A stretch of DNA of 40,846 bases, from NCBI GenBank assembly GCA_964396845.1, contig CAYNGH010000014.1:1-40846 (forward strand), read 5' to 3'. Under the pieces are notes generated by a model. The model made no database searches, was not told the origin of the DNA, and saw nothing but the letters and a program-made list of their open reading frames with translations. Position numbers and translations under genes: made by a program. The DNA comes from CAYNGH01 sp964396845 (GTDB lineage: Bacteria > Vulcanimicrobiota > JAJTBE01 > CAYNGH01). Shown here piece by piece: positions 33,181-40,482 of the stretch; positions within the stretch are counted from its first letter, which is position 1, and each line of letters opens with the position of its first letter.

Positions 33181-34596
33181 ATGAAATCCAGGACCAGTTA
33201 TCAGTTCACTTTAATAATGATGATAATGACGGCGATATTTGCCGTGGCAGTAGCCGGATGCGGAGGCGGAGGAGGCGGTGGCGGTGGTGCTCCCATACCG
33301 CCAGCCCCCACCACACCCTCCCCCACCCCCACAGAAATCACCTATACCCTGACCATCGACATTCAGGGACAGGGCACTGTGAGTCCGCCCAGCGGTACTG
33401 TCTATGAAAACGGCGATGTAGCCACCCTTACTCCCACTCCCGGGGACAACTGGCTTTTTGCCCGGTGGGAAGGCCCCCATGCCGGAGATATCGTCAACAA
33501 CCGGATCGTCATGGACTCTGACAAACAGGTGACGGCAGTATTTATCCGTCCTGTCCACGACCTGACCATCAACATCACCGGCGACGGCACCGTTGCCAGG
33601 GATTTGGTGGCTTCCTCCCGGGATGAATACAACAGTGGCGAAACAGTGCGCCTCACCGCCAGTGCCGGTGTGGGCTGGGTTTTCCGGCGGTGGGAAGGGG
33701 ATCTTTCCTCCACCGCCAACCCGGAAACCATCACCATGGACAATTCAAAAACCATAACCGCGGTGTTTGAGGTTGCCACCACATATACCCTTGACACCAG
33801 CTGGGGCATCAACGGCGAGGTGGCAGGCCCCGACATCAGTTATCCCATGGGTCTTGTCAGAACATCCAGCGGTGCCCTCCATGTCACCAACCCGACATCA
33901 AACAAAGTGGTGACCATATCCTCCAACGGCTCTTCCACGACCACCTGGAGCTGGCCCCCGACAAATTCCAGAGCCCTCATCGGAGTGGCCATCAGCCCCG
34001 GCGGATTTATCTTCATTGCCGATGCTCAAAATGATCAGGTGGAAACCTTCGATGCTCAGGACAGCCACCTTGGAATATTTGCCGGCAACGGTATTGAAGA
34101 TCCCTTCGGCCTCTGCTTCGATTCAGATTCCAACCTTTACATTGGGGAAAATACCTTCGCCGGGAATGTGAAAAAATACCCCTTCGAAGGTGGCGATCCC
34201 GACTATACAATCGATACCGGCGATGGAACCGGCCTGTCATTTGTCCGGGGAGTATTCATCGATTCCCTAAGTGTGCTTTATGTGTGTGACTACTGGAACA
34301 GCCGAGTATTGAAATACAATCCCGACAACGGGGGATACATAGGAGAGGTGGACATATATCATACATCCTACAGATATCCCGGCCCTGCTTTCATGGCCGA
34401 GGACTCCAACGGATTCCTGTATATCACCGATGCCGACCAGAGCATCATCTTCAAGATTGCCCCCGACGGCACTCCATACCCCATAACCGGCGGAGGGCTT
34501 AATCATCCCAACGGCATTGCCGCCGACAGTCTGGGCAATCTCTATGTGGCCGATTCAGAAAATCACCGGGTTGTAAAACTCAAGCCTGTGGATTGA
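33181..34596 (+). CDS. Lipoprotein with InlB-type repeats and NHL propeller
   Basis: Protein of 471 residues. The signal ends in VAVAGC (Cys27), a good lipobox, followed directly by nine glycines and a Pro/Thr-rich spacer (PIPPAPTTPSPTPTE), the same anchoring design as the lipoprotein at 5763-7301. Two divergent InlB B-repeat domains follow: YTLTIDIQGQGTVSPPSGTV ... NWLFARWEG, then LTINITGDGTVARDL ... WVFRRWEGDLSS. From about residue 205 six NHL-type blades form a propeller (GLVRTSSGALHVTNPTSNKV, GLCFDSDSNLYIGEN, GIAADSLGNLYVADSENHRV). The last motif is textbook NHL. It should face outside the cell and bind a protein or glycan; no enzyme site is visible. It has its own promoter and terminator. 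Confidence 0.87.
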   Translation: MKSRTSYQFTLIMMIMTAIFAVAVAGCGGGGGGGGGAPIPPAPTTPSPTPTEITYTLTIDIQGQGTVSPPSGTVYENGDVATLTPTPGDNWLFARWEGPHAGDIVNNRIVMDSDKQVTAVFIRPVHDLTINITGDGTVARDLVASSRDEYNSGETVRLTASAGVGWVFRRWEGDLSSTANPETITMDNSKTITAVFEVATTYTLDTSWGINGEVAGPDISYPMGLVRTSSGALHVTNPTSNKVVTISSNGSSTTTWSWPPTNSRALIGVAISPGGFIFIADAQNDQVETFDAQDSHLGIFAGNGIEDPFGLCFDSDSNLYIGENTFAGNVKKYPFEGGDPDYTIDTGDGTGLSFVRGVFIDSLSVLYVCDYWNSRVLKYNPDNGGYIGEVDIYHTSYRYPGPAFMAEDSNGFLYITDADQSIIFKIAPDGTPYPITGGGLNHPNGIAADSLGNLYVADSENHRVVKLKPVD

Positions 34597-34612
34597 CATA
34601 GTAAAAAAATTG

Positions 34613-34650
34613 CAACCCCCGGATCGGGAATTTTCCGGGGGTTGTTTTTA
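34613..34650 (+). terminator. Strong Rho-independent terminator after NHL lipoprotein
   Basis: CAACCCCCGGA (34613-34623) pairs perfectly over 11 bp with TCCGGGGGTTG (34634-34644), followed by TTTTTA. Confidence 0.92.
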
Positions 34651-34711
34651 TTCAAGGGGAGAAAGTTATCTGGAAAAGGTTTTAGTCCTTACTCCGGGGA
34701 AAAATATATTA

Positions 34712-34717
34712 TATAAT
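34712..34717 (+). promoter_or_regulatory. -10 box of amidohydrolase gene
   Basis: A perfect TATAAT 44 bases before the TTG start; TTACTC 17 bases upstream is a weak -35. Confidence 0.45.
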
Positions 34718-34761
34718 GCAAGGTGAATGAAAATGACATAACACCGAAAGGCGGGATATGA

Positions 34762-36015
34762 TTGGATCTCATCGTCAGAAACGCCCTTCTCCGGGGCAGA
34801 ACAGAAACCGTGGATATCGCAGTGAGCCAGGGCAAAATTGCCCGGATGGAACCGCACATAAAAGAAAAGGGCAATAAAGAGATCGATGCCGGGGGCAGGC
34901 TGGTGACCCCCACCTTCATCGATCCCCACATACACTTAGACAAGATTCTCATTGCCGAAACAGTCCGGGACAACATATCGGGAACCCTCACCGAGGCCAT
35001 CGAGATCATCTGGGAACGCAAGAAAAATTACGACCCCCAGGAAGTAGCCCAGCGGGCGGGCAGAGTAATCCAGTGGGCCATCAAAAACGGCACCACCATC
35101 ATGAGAACTCATGTTGACGTGGATTCCATCGTGGGCTTAAAAGCTCTGGAAGGAGTCTTGATTGCCAGGGATCGTTACCGGGATGTTTTTGATCTTCAGA
35201 TCGTGGCCTTTCCCCAGGAGGGGATTATTCAGGATCCCGGATGCCGGGAGCTGATGGAAGAAGCCATAAGGACAGGAGCCGACCTGGTGGGGGGGATGCC
35301 CTACAACGAGATGATATATGACGATTCCAAGGCCCACATCGATTATTGCTTCCAGCTGGCAAAAAAATATGACCGGGACATCGATATGCACGTTGATGAA
35401 ACCGACGATCCCAATGCCCGCACCCTGGAATATTTCGCCGCCAAGGCCATCCGGGAGGACTACCGGGGCAGAACTTCCTCGGGGCATACCTGTGCCTTAT
35501 CTGCATACAATGAATATTACGCTGCCAAGGTGGTGGGACTGGTCCGCCGGGCAGAAATGAACATGGAAACCAACCCCGTGACAAACTTGATGCTGGAGGG
35601 CCGATTTGACCAGGGCAGAATCCGCCGGGGACTGACCAGAGTCAAACAGCTGATGGAAGCGGGAGTGAACGTGACCTTCGGCCAGGACTGCATAAAGGAC
35701 ACCTTTTATCCCACCTTCGGCCAGGCGGATATGCTGGAAGTGGGACAGATCCTGGCTCACGCAGTTCAGCTGTCCATGCCCCACGAAGTTGAGAGCATCT
35801 TCGACATGTGCACTCACAACAGCGCCCGGATGCTGAATCTTGAAAACTACGGCATTGAACCGGGTTGCTGGGCCAGTTTCAACATCATCGACGCGCCCAC
35901 GGTTCAGGAAGCTCTTCGCACCAGAGCTGATCGCCTGTGGGTAATCCGCCGGGGAGAAGTCCTGTCCAGAACAAAAACCAAAACTGAAATGTTCCTGCCG
36001 GTTTCCGTGGGTTGA
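34762..36015 (+). CDS. Cytosine-deaminase-like amidohydrolase
   Basis: Protein of 417 residues, close in length to E. coli CodA. It should deaminate cytosine to uracil or act on a related ring (the same family holds isopropylammelide hydrolase AtzC). The start is TTG; the ATG at 34758 is in another frame. The metal site is complete: H56 and H58 in DPHIHLD, H210 with E213 in DMHVDE, H242 in SGHTCALS, and D309 in TFGQDCIKD. The sequence NGTTIMRTHVDVDS near 113-126 also matches the family. The D309 motif is GQD rather than the GHD of CodA, which suggests the AtzC-like side or another substrate. It is cytoplasmic and stands alone after a strong terminator. Confidence 0.86.
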   Translation: MDLIVRNALLRGRTETVDIAVSQGKIARMEPHIKEKGNKEIDAGGRLVTPTFIDPHIHLDKILIAETVRDNISGTLTEAIEIIWERKKNYDPQEVAQRAGRVIQWAIKNGTTIMRTHVDVDSIVGLKALEGVLIARDRYRDVFDLQIVAFPQEGIIQDPGCRELMEEAIRTGADLVGGMPYNEMIYDDSKAHIDYCFQLAKKYDRDIDMHVDETDDPNARTLEYFAAKAIREDYRGRTSSGHTCALSAYNEYYAAKVVGLVRRAEMNMETNPVTNLMLEGRFDQGRIRRGLTRVKQLMEAGVNVTFGQDCIKDTFYPTFGQADMLEVGQILAHAVQLSMPHEVESIFDMCTHNSARMLNLENYGIEPGCWASFNIIDAPTVQEALRTRADRLWVIRRGEVLSRTKTKTEMFLPVSVG

Positions 36016-36050
36016 CCCTGCCCGGGGCTTGTTTATCAGACAGGCCTAAA

Positions 36051-36108
36051 CAGGAAAATTTTCCTTGCGGAACAATTGGAATCTGGCGGGCAGGAGGATT
36101 TTCCCCTG
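36051..36108. repeat. Two similar palindromic elements upstream of Cys-rich/ferritin-like operon
   Basis: AGGAAAATTTTCCT (36052-36065) is a perfect 14-bp palindrome. A related imperfect one, CAGGAGGATTTTCCCCTG, lies at 36091-36108, start-to-start 40 bp. Both share the CAGG-xx-ATTTTCC pattern. They may be operator sites for the genes starting at 36177. Confidence 0.45.
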
Positions 36109-36176
36109 TTAAAGAAAAATAATAATTTCAAAGGGAAAGTTATTGATATACTCCCAAACAATTAGGAGATGAAGAT

Positions 36177-36470
36177 ATGGTTTACCGCCCCTGTAAATAT
36201 CGGGTTTCAACCCTGGGAATATTCCAGTGCGAAAAGCACATGTTCCAGCATGATCACCCGGAGATTTACGAGGAACTTTATCATTTCTGCCTTTCAGTGG
36301 TGCCTGACCGCTACTGTGCATATGCCGATTTCGGCTTCAGTCTTGAAGGAGAAGAACCCCAATTGTTCCTCAACTGCACTCATCCATACCAGTCAAGGCC
36401 CATGCGTACCTTCCAGGAGTGCTGGGACGACTGCACCTTCCACGACAAGGAAGGAGAATCCCTGGGTTAA
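36177..36470 (+). CDS. Small cysteine-rich hypothetical protein
   Basis: Protein of 97 residues; AGGAG (36164-36168) is 8 bases before the ATG at 36177, whereas the competing ATG at 36169 in another frame touches it. Six cysteines (in YRPCKY, FQCEKH, FHFC-like YHFCLS, RYCAYA, LNCTHP, and ECWDDCTFHD, which carries two) and five histidines suggest metal binding or a redox role. No signal peptide, no known domain. It is 30 bases ahead of a ferritin-like gene, and both lie behind paired palindromes, so a metal or oxidative-stress link is likely but inferred. I count seven Cys in total, all on a short chain, which is unusual for a cytoplasmic protein. Confidence 0.7.
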   Translation: MVYRPCKYRVSTLGIFQCEKHMFQHDHPEIYEELYHFCLSVVPDRYCAYADFGFSLEGEEPQLFLNCTHPYQSRPMRTFQECWDDCTFHDKEGESLG

Positions 36471-36500
36471 TCAGTTCATCTGACCAATGTGAGGTTGATA

Positions 36501-37043
36501 ATGACACCCGACATAACAGGAAAAAACAGCAACCAGAACCCCCAGTGCTATTCCGGCCGTGAAATGATTCTTCTGGCCACGGAGTTAGAAAAGGCCGGTC
36601 ATGCCCTATACCGCCAGGCCCAGAAACTGGCTCCCACTCACCAGGTAGCAGGAATATTCAAGATGATGGGGCAGGAAGAACTGGATCATATCAAGATTAT
36701 CAATCGGGAGATTGCTCCCCTCTTTGAGAAATACGAATCTTCCTGGGAGAGTGACGAGGTGGTGGCGGGCTACTTGAAGGGTCGGCTGGATCCGGATATA
36801 TTCCCCGACGAAAAAAAACTGGGAGAAATCCTTAGAAAAATCAAAACCGAAACCCAGGCCATTGATCTTTGCCTGGAAGGAGAATACAAGTCAGTCAGTT
36901 TTTACAGGGATATGATATCCAAGTTGAAAATCTGCTACGGGGGAGAATGCTCCAGCGGAATTGGCGCAGTGGAAAAAATTCTGGCAGAAGAAGAAAAACA
37001 TGTGGAAAAACTAAAGAAACTCCGGGAAGAACTGGCTAAATAA
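36501..37043 (+). CDS. Ferritin-like / rubrerythrin-type diiron protein
   Basis: Protein of 180 residues from the ATG at 36501, 6 bases after GAGG; an upstream GTG is less well placed. Four helices carry the carboxylate pattern of ferritin-like diiron proteins: E28 and E30 in LLATELEKAGHALY, the ExxH in GQEELDHIKI, E in LCLEGEYKSVSFYRDM, and ExxH again in LAEEEKHVEKLKK near the end. There is no rubredoxin domain, so it is the erythrin-only form. It should bind two irons and may reduce peroxide or store iron. It follows the Cys-rich gene and ends at a terminator. Confidence 0.82.
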   Translation: MTPDITGKNSNQNPQCYSGREMILLATELEKAGHALYRQAQKLAPTHQVAGIFKMMGQEELDHIKIINREIAPLFEKYESSWESDEVVAGYLKGRLDPDIFPDEKKLGEILRKIKTETQAIDLCLEGEYKSVSFYRDMISKLKICYGGECSSGIGAVEKILAEEEKHVEKLKKLREELAK

Positions 37044-37079
37044 ACAGGCCCGGTTCCGCCCCAACAGGCAGAATTATTC

Positions 37080-37102
37080 AAGGCACCGTAAGGTGCCTTT
37101 TT
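37080..37102 (+). terminator. Rho-independent terminator after ferritin-like gene
   Basis: AAGGCACC (37080-37087) pairs with GGTGCCTT (37092-37099) around a 4-base loop, then a T run to 37102. It lies in the short space before the convergent PAP2 gene. Confidence 0.85.
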
Positions 37103-37126
37103 GATAGCAGTTATCCATTGCCATAA

Positions 37127-38917
37127 TCAAAAGCGGTATGAGGTATCCAGGTAATACTGATTTTTAGAATAAGGCCACAGGGCGACTCCCGACTTGAGCC
37201 TCCGGCGGAAATACCCTGCATCCAACTGCCATGTGGGATGGAACTGGTGTGAAAACTCTGCCCCGGCAACCTGCCAGTTGCTCACCGGCGAGCCGGTCCA
37301 GTTGTGAAATTTCTTCCGGCTGGCGATGAACTGACCCCGAAGGGTTGAACGGCTGTTAAGTTTGTAGTCCAGAGATATGTTCCCCGACTGGAATGAATTG
37401 GACAGGCGGTGGTTGTCGGCATTCTCCCTGCCGGTTTCTCCGCCGATGTTGACAGCGGTTTTTCCCTGCTTTCCCAGGGTAAACCTGCCATCCAGCCGGA
37501 ATGTCCCACCCCTGGAGTTCAATGGGGTGAATCCGGAATAAATATTTCGATTGAAGCTGTATGAGGGTTTGATGTAACAGCCCGGGGCCAGATTAAAAAT
37601 CATCCCCAGAGTTGCCCGATTTTCGATAAACCTCTTCGCGTAATTGAGATCATCGGGAATGATGGCCCGATCGTTGTGGTGGGTTCGTGCCAGATCATCA
37701 AACTGAACCTTATTGTATGTATATTCCCCCACCAGGGCAGTGTTCTTCCCCACCCGGAAGGCCAGCCGGGGGTTAATCAGCACATCTTCCACCGCATTGT
37801 AGGAGGCATCGCCGGGGGTCAATCCCCGCCAGTGATAATTCACCTGAAGCAGGGCATCATCAGAGAGTTTCTGGGCGATCCTCCACCGCCAGGTCACTCT
37901 TCCCACCTTGCCTGCCACAGGATCCCGCCTTTCCATGTTGATGTATGAATCCTGAAAAACCCGCAGTCCTGTTTCTATGTCCACCCTGGTATTGTCCCAG
38001 GCATGGGACTCGGCGTATTTATCCGTGGGCAGGTAGTTATGCCGGGCGAGGATTTCCCTGGCCTCGGCATGGCCCAGAAAAGCCCCGGCAAACACATCAG
38101 ATGGCCAGTGGGTGTTCTGCTGGAGCCGGGAAAGCCCCGCCAGAACCGCCAGGGGATATGTGATCCACTTGATGTCATATGCCTCTCCCAGGATTGTTGA
38201 CATGGAGAAGGCCACTGCGGTATGTCCCGATGGGAATGAATCATAATTGCTGTGAAGGCCGATGCTGGCGTTATGTTCGCTGGGGCGGGTATATCCGATG
38301 ACCCGTTTGATATAAAACACCCGCAGGCTCATGGCCGCTTCCATGAGCATCTGGGACACTTCCCGGTTCTTTTTCCCCCCCACCACATAAAGCAACGAAG
38401 ATGCCGCCACTTCCAGCATTCCATCTCCCCACAGGGTCAAGGTAGCGCCGTTATTTTTCCAGAAGGGAGAAACCCTCATCCCTGTTTCCATGTCATGATA
38501 AATTTTTCTGTCCTGATCAAAAAGAACTCCCATGGCAACAGCCTTCACCAGCCTCTGGGGAGTGTTGGACTGTTCGTTTAACGGGCTGAACATGAATACA
38601 TTCTCAGGTTTGATCCGGTCGGCTATAATCTCCCAGAAGGTCATGGGGTCCTTGAACTCTTTTTTGTGATCTTTGGGAATCTCCCGGGGGTTCTTTATCT
38701 CCTTGAACACGTAATCGCCATCAAAGAAAAACTGATACATGTCAAGGTCGGAGCTTTCCGGAGTCCTCTGGTGATCGGGGTCAAACACCATTTCCCGGCT
38801 ATGGCGGTAATTGTCAGGATATGGAATCACCTGGCTTCCATAAGCCCTGGAGCAAGCTGTCAAGATGAATAATCCGATAAAAAATAATACAACAGTTACA
38901 GTTTTAAATAATGACAT
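37127..38917 (-). CDS. PAP2 phosphatase fused to outer-membrane beta-barrel
   Basis: Protein of 596 residues. The signal MSLFKTVTVVLFFIGLFILT is followed by LTAC (C22), a perfect lipobox, so it may be lipidated. Residues 85-290 are a PAP2 acid-phosphatase domain with all three motifs: KRVIGYTRP (204-212), SFPSGHTA (227-234), and SRLQQNTHWPSD (263-274), so it should hydrolyse a lipid or nucleotide phosphate in the periplasm. Residues 310-596 are alternating strands with aromatic girdles (WRWRIAQKLSDDALLQVNYH; YIKPSYSFNRNIYSG) and end in YYLDTSYRF, a C-terminal Phe typical of BAM-inserted barrels. About 14 to 16 strands fit. A single chain with both parts is uncommon. Its promoter carries 11-bp direct repeats. 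Confidence 0.83.
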   Translation of the reverse strand: MSLFKTVTVVLFFIGLFILTACSRAYGSQVIPYPDNYRHSREMVFDPDHQRTPESSDLDMYQFFFDGDYVFKEIKNPREIPKDHKKEFKDPMTFWEIIADRIKPENVFMFSPLNEQSNTPQRLVKAVAMGVLFDQDRKIYHDMETGMRVSPFWKNNGATLTLWGDGMLEVAASSLLYVVGGKKNREVSQMLMEAAMSLRVFYIKRVIGYTRPSEHNASIGLHSNYDSFPSGHTAVAFSMSTILGEAYDIKWITYPLAVLAGLSRLQQNTHWPSDVFAGAFLGHAEAREILARHNYLPTDKYAESHAWDNTRVDIETGLRVFQDSYINMERRDPVAGKVGRVTWRWRIAQKLSDDALLQVNYHWRGLTPGDASYNAVEDVLINPRLAFRVGKNTALVGEYTYNKVQFDDLARTHHNDRAIIPDDLNYAKRFIENRATLGMIFNLAPGCYIKPSYSFNRNIYSGFTPLNSRGGTFRLDGRFTLGKQGKTAVNIGGETGRENADNHRLSNSFQSGNISLDYKLNSRSTLRGQFIASRKKFHNWTGSPVSNWQVAGAEFSHQFHPTWQLDAGYFRRRLKSGVALWPYSKNQYYLDTSYRF

Positions 38918-38931
38918 TATTCCACCATCTA

Positions 38932-38960
38932 TTAATACTAAGCGGGGAGATTCGATGCAA
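38932..38960 (-). promoter_or_regulatory. Promoter of PAP2/beta-barrel gene
   Basis: On the minus strand TTGCAT (38955-38960), 17 bases, TATTAA (38932-38937), 15 bases upstream of the ATG at 38917. The very short leader makes a promoter here plausible but not certain. Confidence 0.5.
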
Positions 38961-38978
38961 CCTTCTGCTAACCTTCTG
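38959..38978 (-). repeat. 11-bp-period direct repeat overlapping the -35 of the PAP2 gene
   Basis: CAGAAGGTT is read twice on the minus strand (38970-38978 and 38959-38967 with a 2-base gap), so copies are one helical turn apart and touch the -35 box. This is how PhoB/OmpR-type activators bind. Confidence 0.45.
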
Positions 38979-39155
38979 ACAATAAATATTTCAGGTCACT
39001 TTTTATAGAATCCGACAGCAAAACAAATTCAGCTTATGACTGGTGATAATAAAAAATCCGCTTCCTGTGGCCGGCTAAATAACTTTATTACTGCCTTGTC
39101 CCAGCCCTTCCAGGTCATTGCCGGTCTTCGGCCAATCTTCCCACCGGTTGCCTGC

Positions 39156-39533
39156 TCAAACTTGTGATTTATAACGGTTCAGTTTTCGGCAGATTATGTC
39201 ATTTAGCTGGTCGTTATCAAAGGGTTTTGTGATGTAATCGTCGGCCCCAGTCTTAAAGGCTTTTTCCACATCGCTTATTTTTTCCAGGGCTGTGAGCATG
39301 AATACGGGAATACACCTGGTCCTGGGGTTGGATTTAAGTTTCTGACATGTCTGAAACCCATCGAAGCCGGGCATCATAATGTCCAGAAGAACAAGATCCG
39401 GTTTTTGCCGGCAGGCCTGCTCAATCCCGGTCATACCGCAGGAGGCCTTGATGACATGATGTCCCGAAAGCCCCAGTATATATGATACCATTTCCAGGAG
39501 ATCTCTGTTGTCATCGATTACAAGTATCTTCAT
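39156..39533 (-). CDS. Single-domain response regulator (CheY-like)
   Basis: Protein of 125 residues, a receiver domain and nothing else. All phosphorylation residues are in place: D7 and D8 in VIDDNRD, phospho-acceptor D51 in LLDIMMPG, T81 in MLTALE, and K103 in YITKPFD. It has no DNA-binding output, so it must act by protein contact or as a phosphorelay shuttle. GAAGAGG lies 5 bases before the ATG. No kinase is adjacent; the nearest is the interrupted hybrid kinase 14 kb away, a candidate partner only by proximity. It is divergent from scpA. Confidence 0.88.
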   Translation of the reverse strand: MKILVIDDNRDLLEMVSYILGLSGHHVIKASCGMTGIEQACRQKPDLVLLDIMMPGFDGFQTCQKLKSNPRTRCIPVFMLTALEKISDVEKAFKTGADDYITKPFDNDQLNDIICRKLNRYKSQV

Positions 39534-39641
39534 AAATACCTCTTCCGGGATAATGTTTCAATATATCCCGACTTTTCCCTTGCCTGCAGAATAGAGAAGA
39601 ATAACATGGAAAAAAATCTCATGCAGGAAGGAAATTCACTC

Positions 39642-39647
39642 TATAAT
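39642..39647 (+). promoter_or_regulatory. -10 box of scpAB
   Basis: A perfect TATAAT 77 bases before the GTG start of scpA; no good -35 is seen at the right distance. Confidence 0.4.
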
Positions 39648-39723
39648 ATCGCATAAGTAAAATGAACCAAAAGGCTTCACAAGGCCCTGCAAAGTAAATA
39701 AACCTCCAAGGACGACTCCATTT

Positions 39724-40482
39724 GTGTATGCGGTAAAGCTTGAAATATTCGAAGGCCCTCTGGATCTTCTCCTCCATCTGGTGGATAAAAACCAGCTGGA
39801 CATCACAGAAATTGCCCTGTCTTCCATTTGTGGCGAATACAGGGAATACCTGGACAATCTCCAGAAACTGAACCTGGAGATCGAATCTTCATTTTTAATG
39901 GTATTTGCGTCATTACTTGAAATAAAATCTAAATCCCTCTTGCCTCCTGTTCCTAAAGACGAAGAAGACGGGGAAGTTTCCGACGAACATGAACTGGTCA
40001 AAAGGTTGCGGGAATATCGTCTTATCAAAGAAGCCGCGGTGGAGCTTCTATCTCTCAAGGAACGTTCCGACAGGGCTTTCCCCAGACCTGGTATTGACAG
40101 GGATGAGCCGGATATTGAGCTTCTGACGGGAATGGAGGCCGGGGACATATTAAACGCGTATCTTTCAGTGTTGCGTCGGTTTGAAGAAAGCAAGCCTGCC
40201 TCCGGATTGCAGATGACCCGTCAAAACATATCTTTTCCCTTCATTATCCGCATGGTCAACAGAAAAATCAGCCGTCGCTACCGAACCAGTCTTTTTGAGC
40301 TGTTCGACTCTCCTCCTGACAGGTTGCGGTTTATCGTGATATTTCTGGTGCTTCTGGAGATGGCCCGCCGGAGAAAAATCCGCCTGTGCCAGGAGGATCC
40401 TCTGGGAGGGATAACCATCATCAACTGCCGGCGCTGTGCAGAGGGAGATGCCGGTTCAGCCCTCAGCAGAAAGGCCGGTTAA
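39724..40482 (+). CDS. scpA: Segregation and condensation protein A
   Basis: Protein of 252 residues, the normal ScpA length. It is the kleisin subunit that bridges the heads of the SMC dimer and, with ScpB, compacts and separates chromosomes. The N-terminal signature is clear: VKLEIFEGPLDLLLHLVDKN (residues 4-23), then ITEIALSSICGEYREYLD and FLMVFASLLEIKSKSLLPP, the helix that contacts the SMC neck. The C-terminal winged helix (RFIVIFLVLLEMARRRKIRL) is intact. The start is GTG; the ATG at 39728 is in another frame and stops after two codons. scpB overlaps its end by 35 bases, the usual coupled pair. Confidence 0.95.
   Translation: MYAVKLEIFEGPLDLLLHLVDKNQLDITEIALSSICGEYREYLDNLQKLNLEIESSFLMVFASLLEIKSKSLLPPVPKDEEDGEVSDEHELVKRLREYRLIKEAAVELLSLKERSDRAFPRPGIDRDEPDIELLTGMEAGDILNAYLSVLRRFEESKPASGLQMTRQNISFPFIIRMVNRKISRRYRTSLFELFDSPPDRLRFIVIFLVLLEMARRRKIRLCQEDPLGGITIINCRRCAEGDAGSALSRKAG

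Noticed and set aside
34758..34760. ATG just before the amidohydrolase
   Set aside because: It is out of frame with the clear cytosine-deaminase-like protein; the TTG at 34762 is in frame.
36026..36048. Hairpin GGCTTGT / ACAGGCC after the amidohydrolase
   Set aside because: The stem has a G-T pair and no T run follows, so I do not call it a terminator.
36169..36483. 104-codon frame overlapping the Cys-rich gene
   Set aside because: Its ATG touches the Shine-Dalgarno, while the ATG at 36177 has ideal spacing and a more protein-like product.
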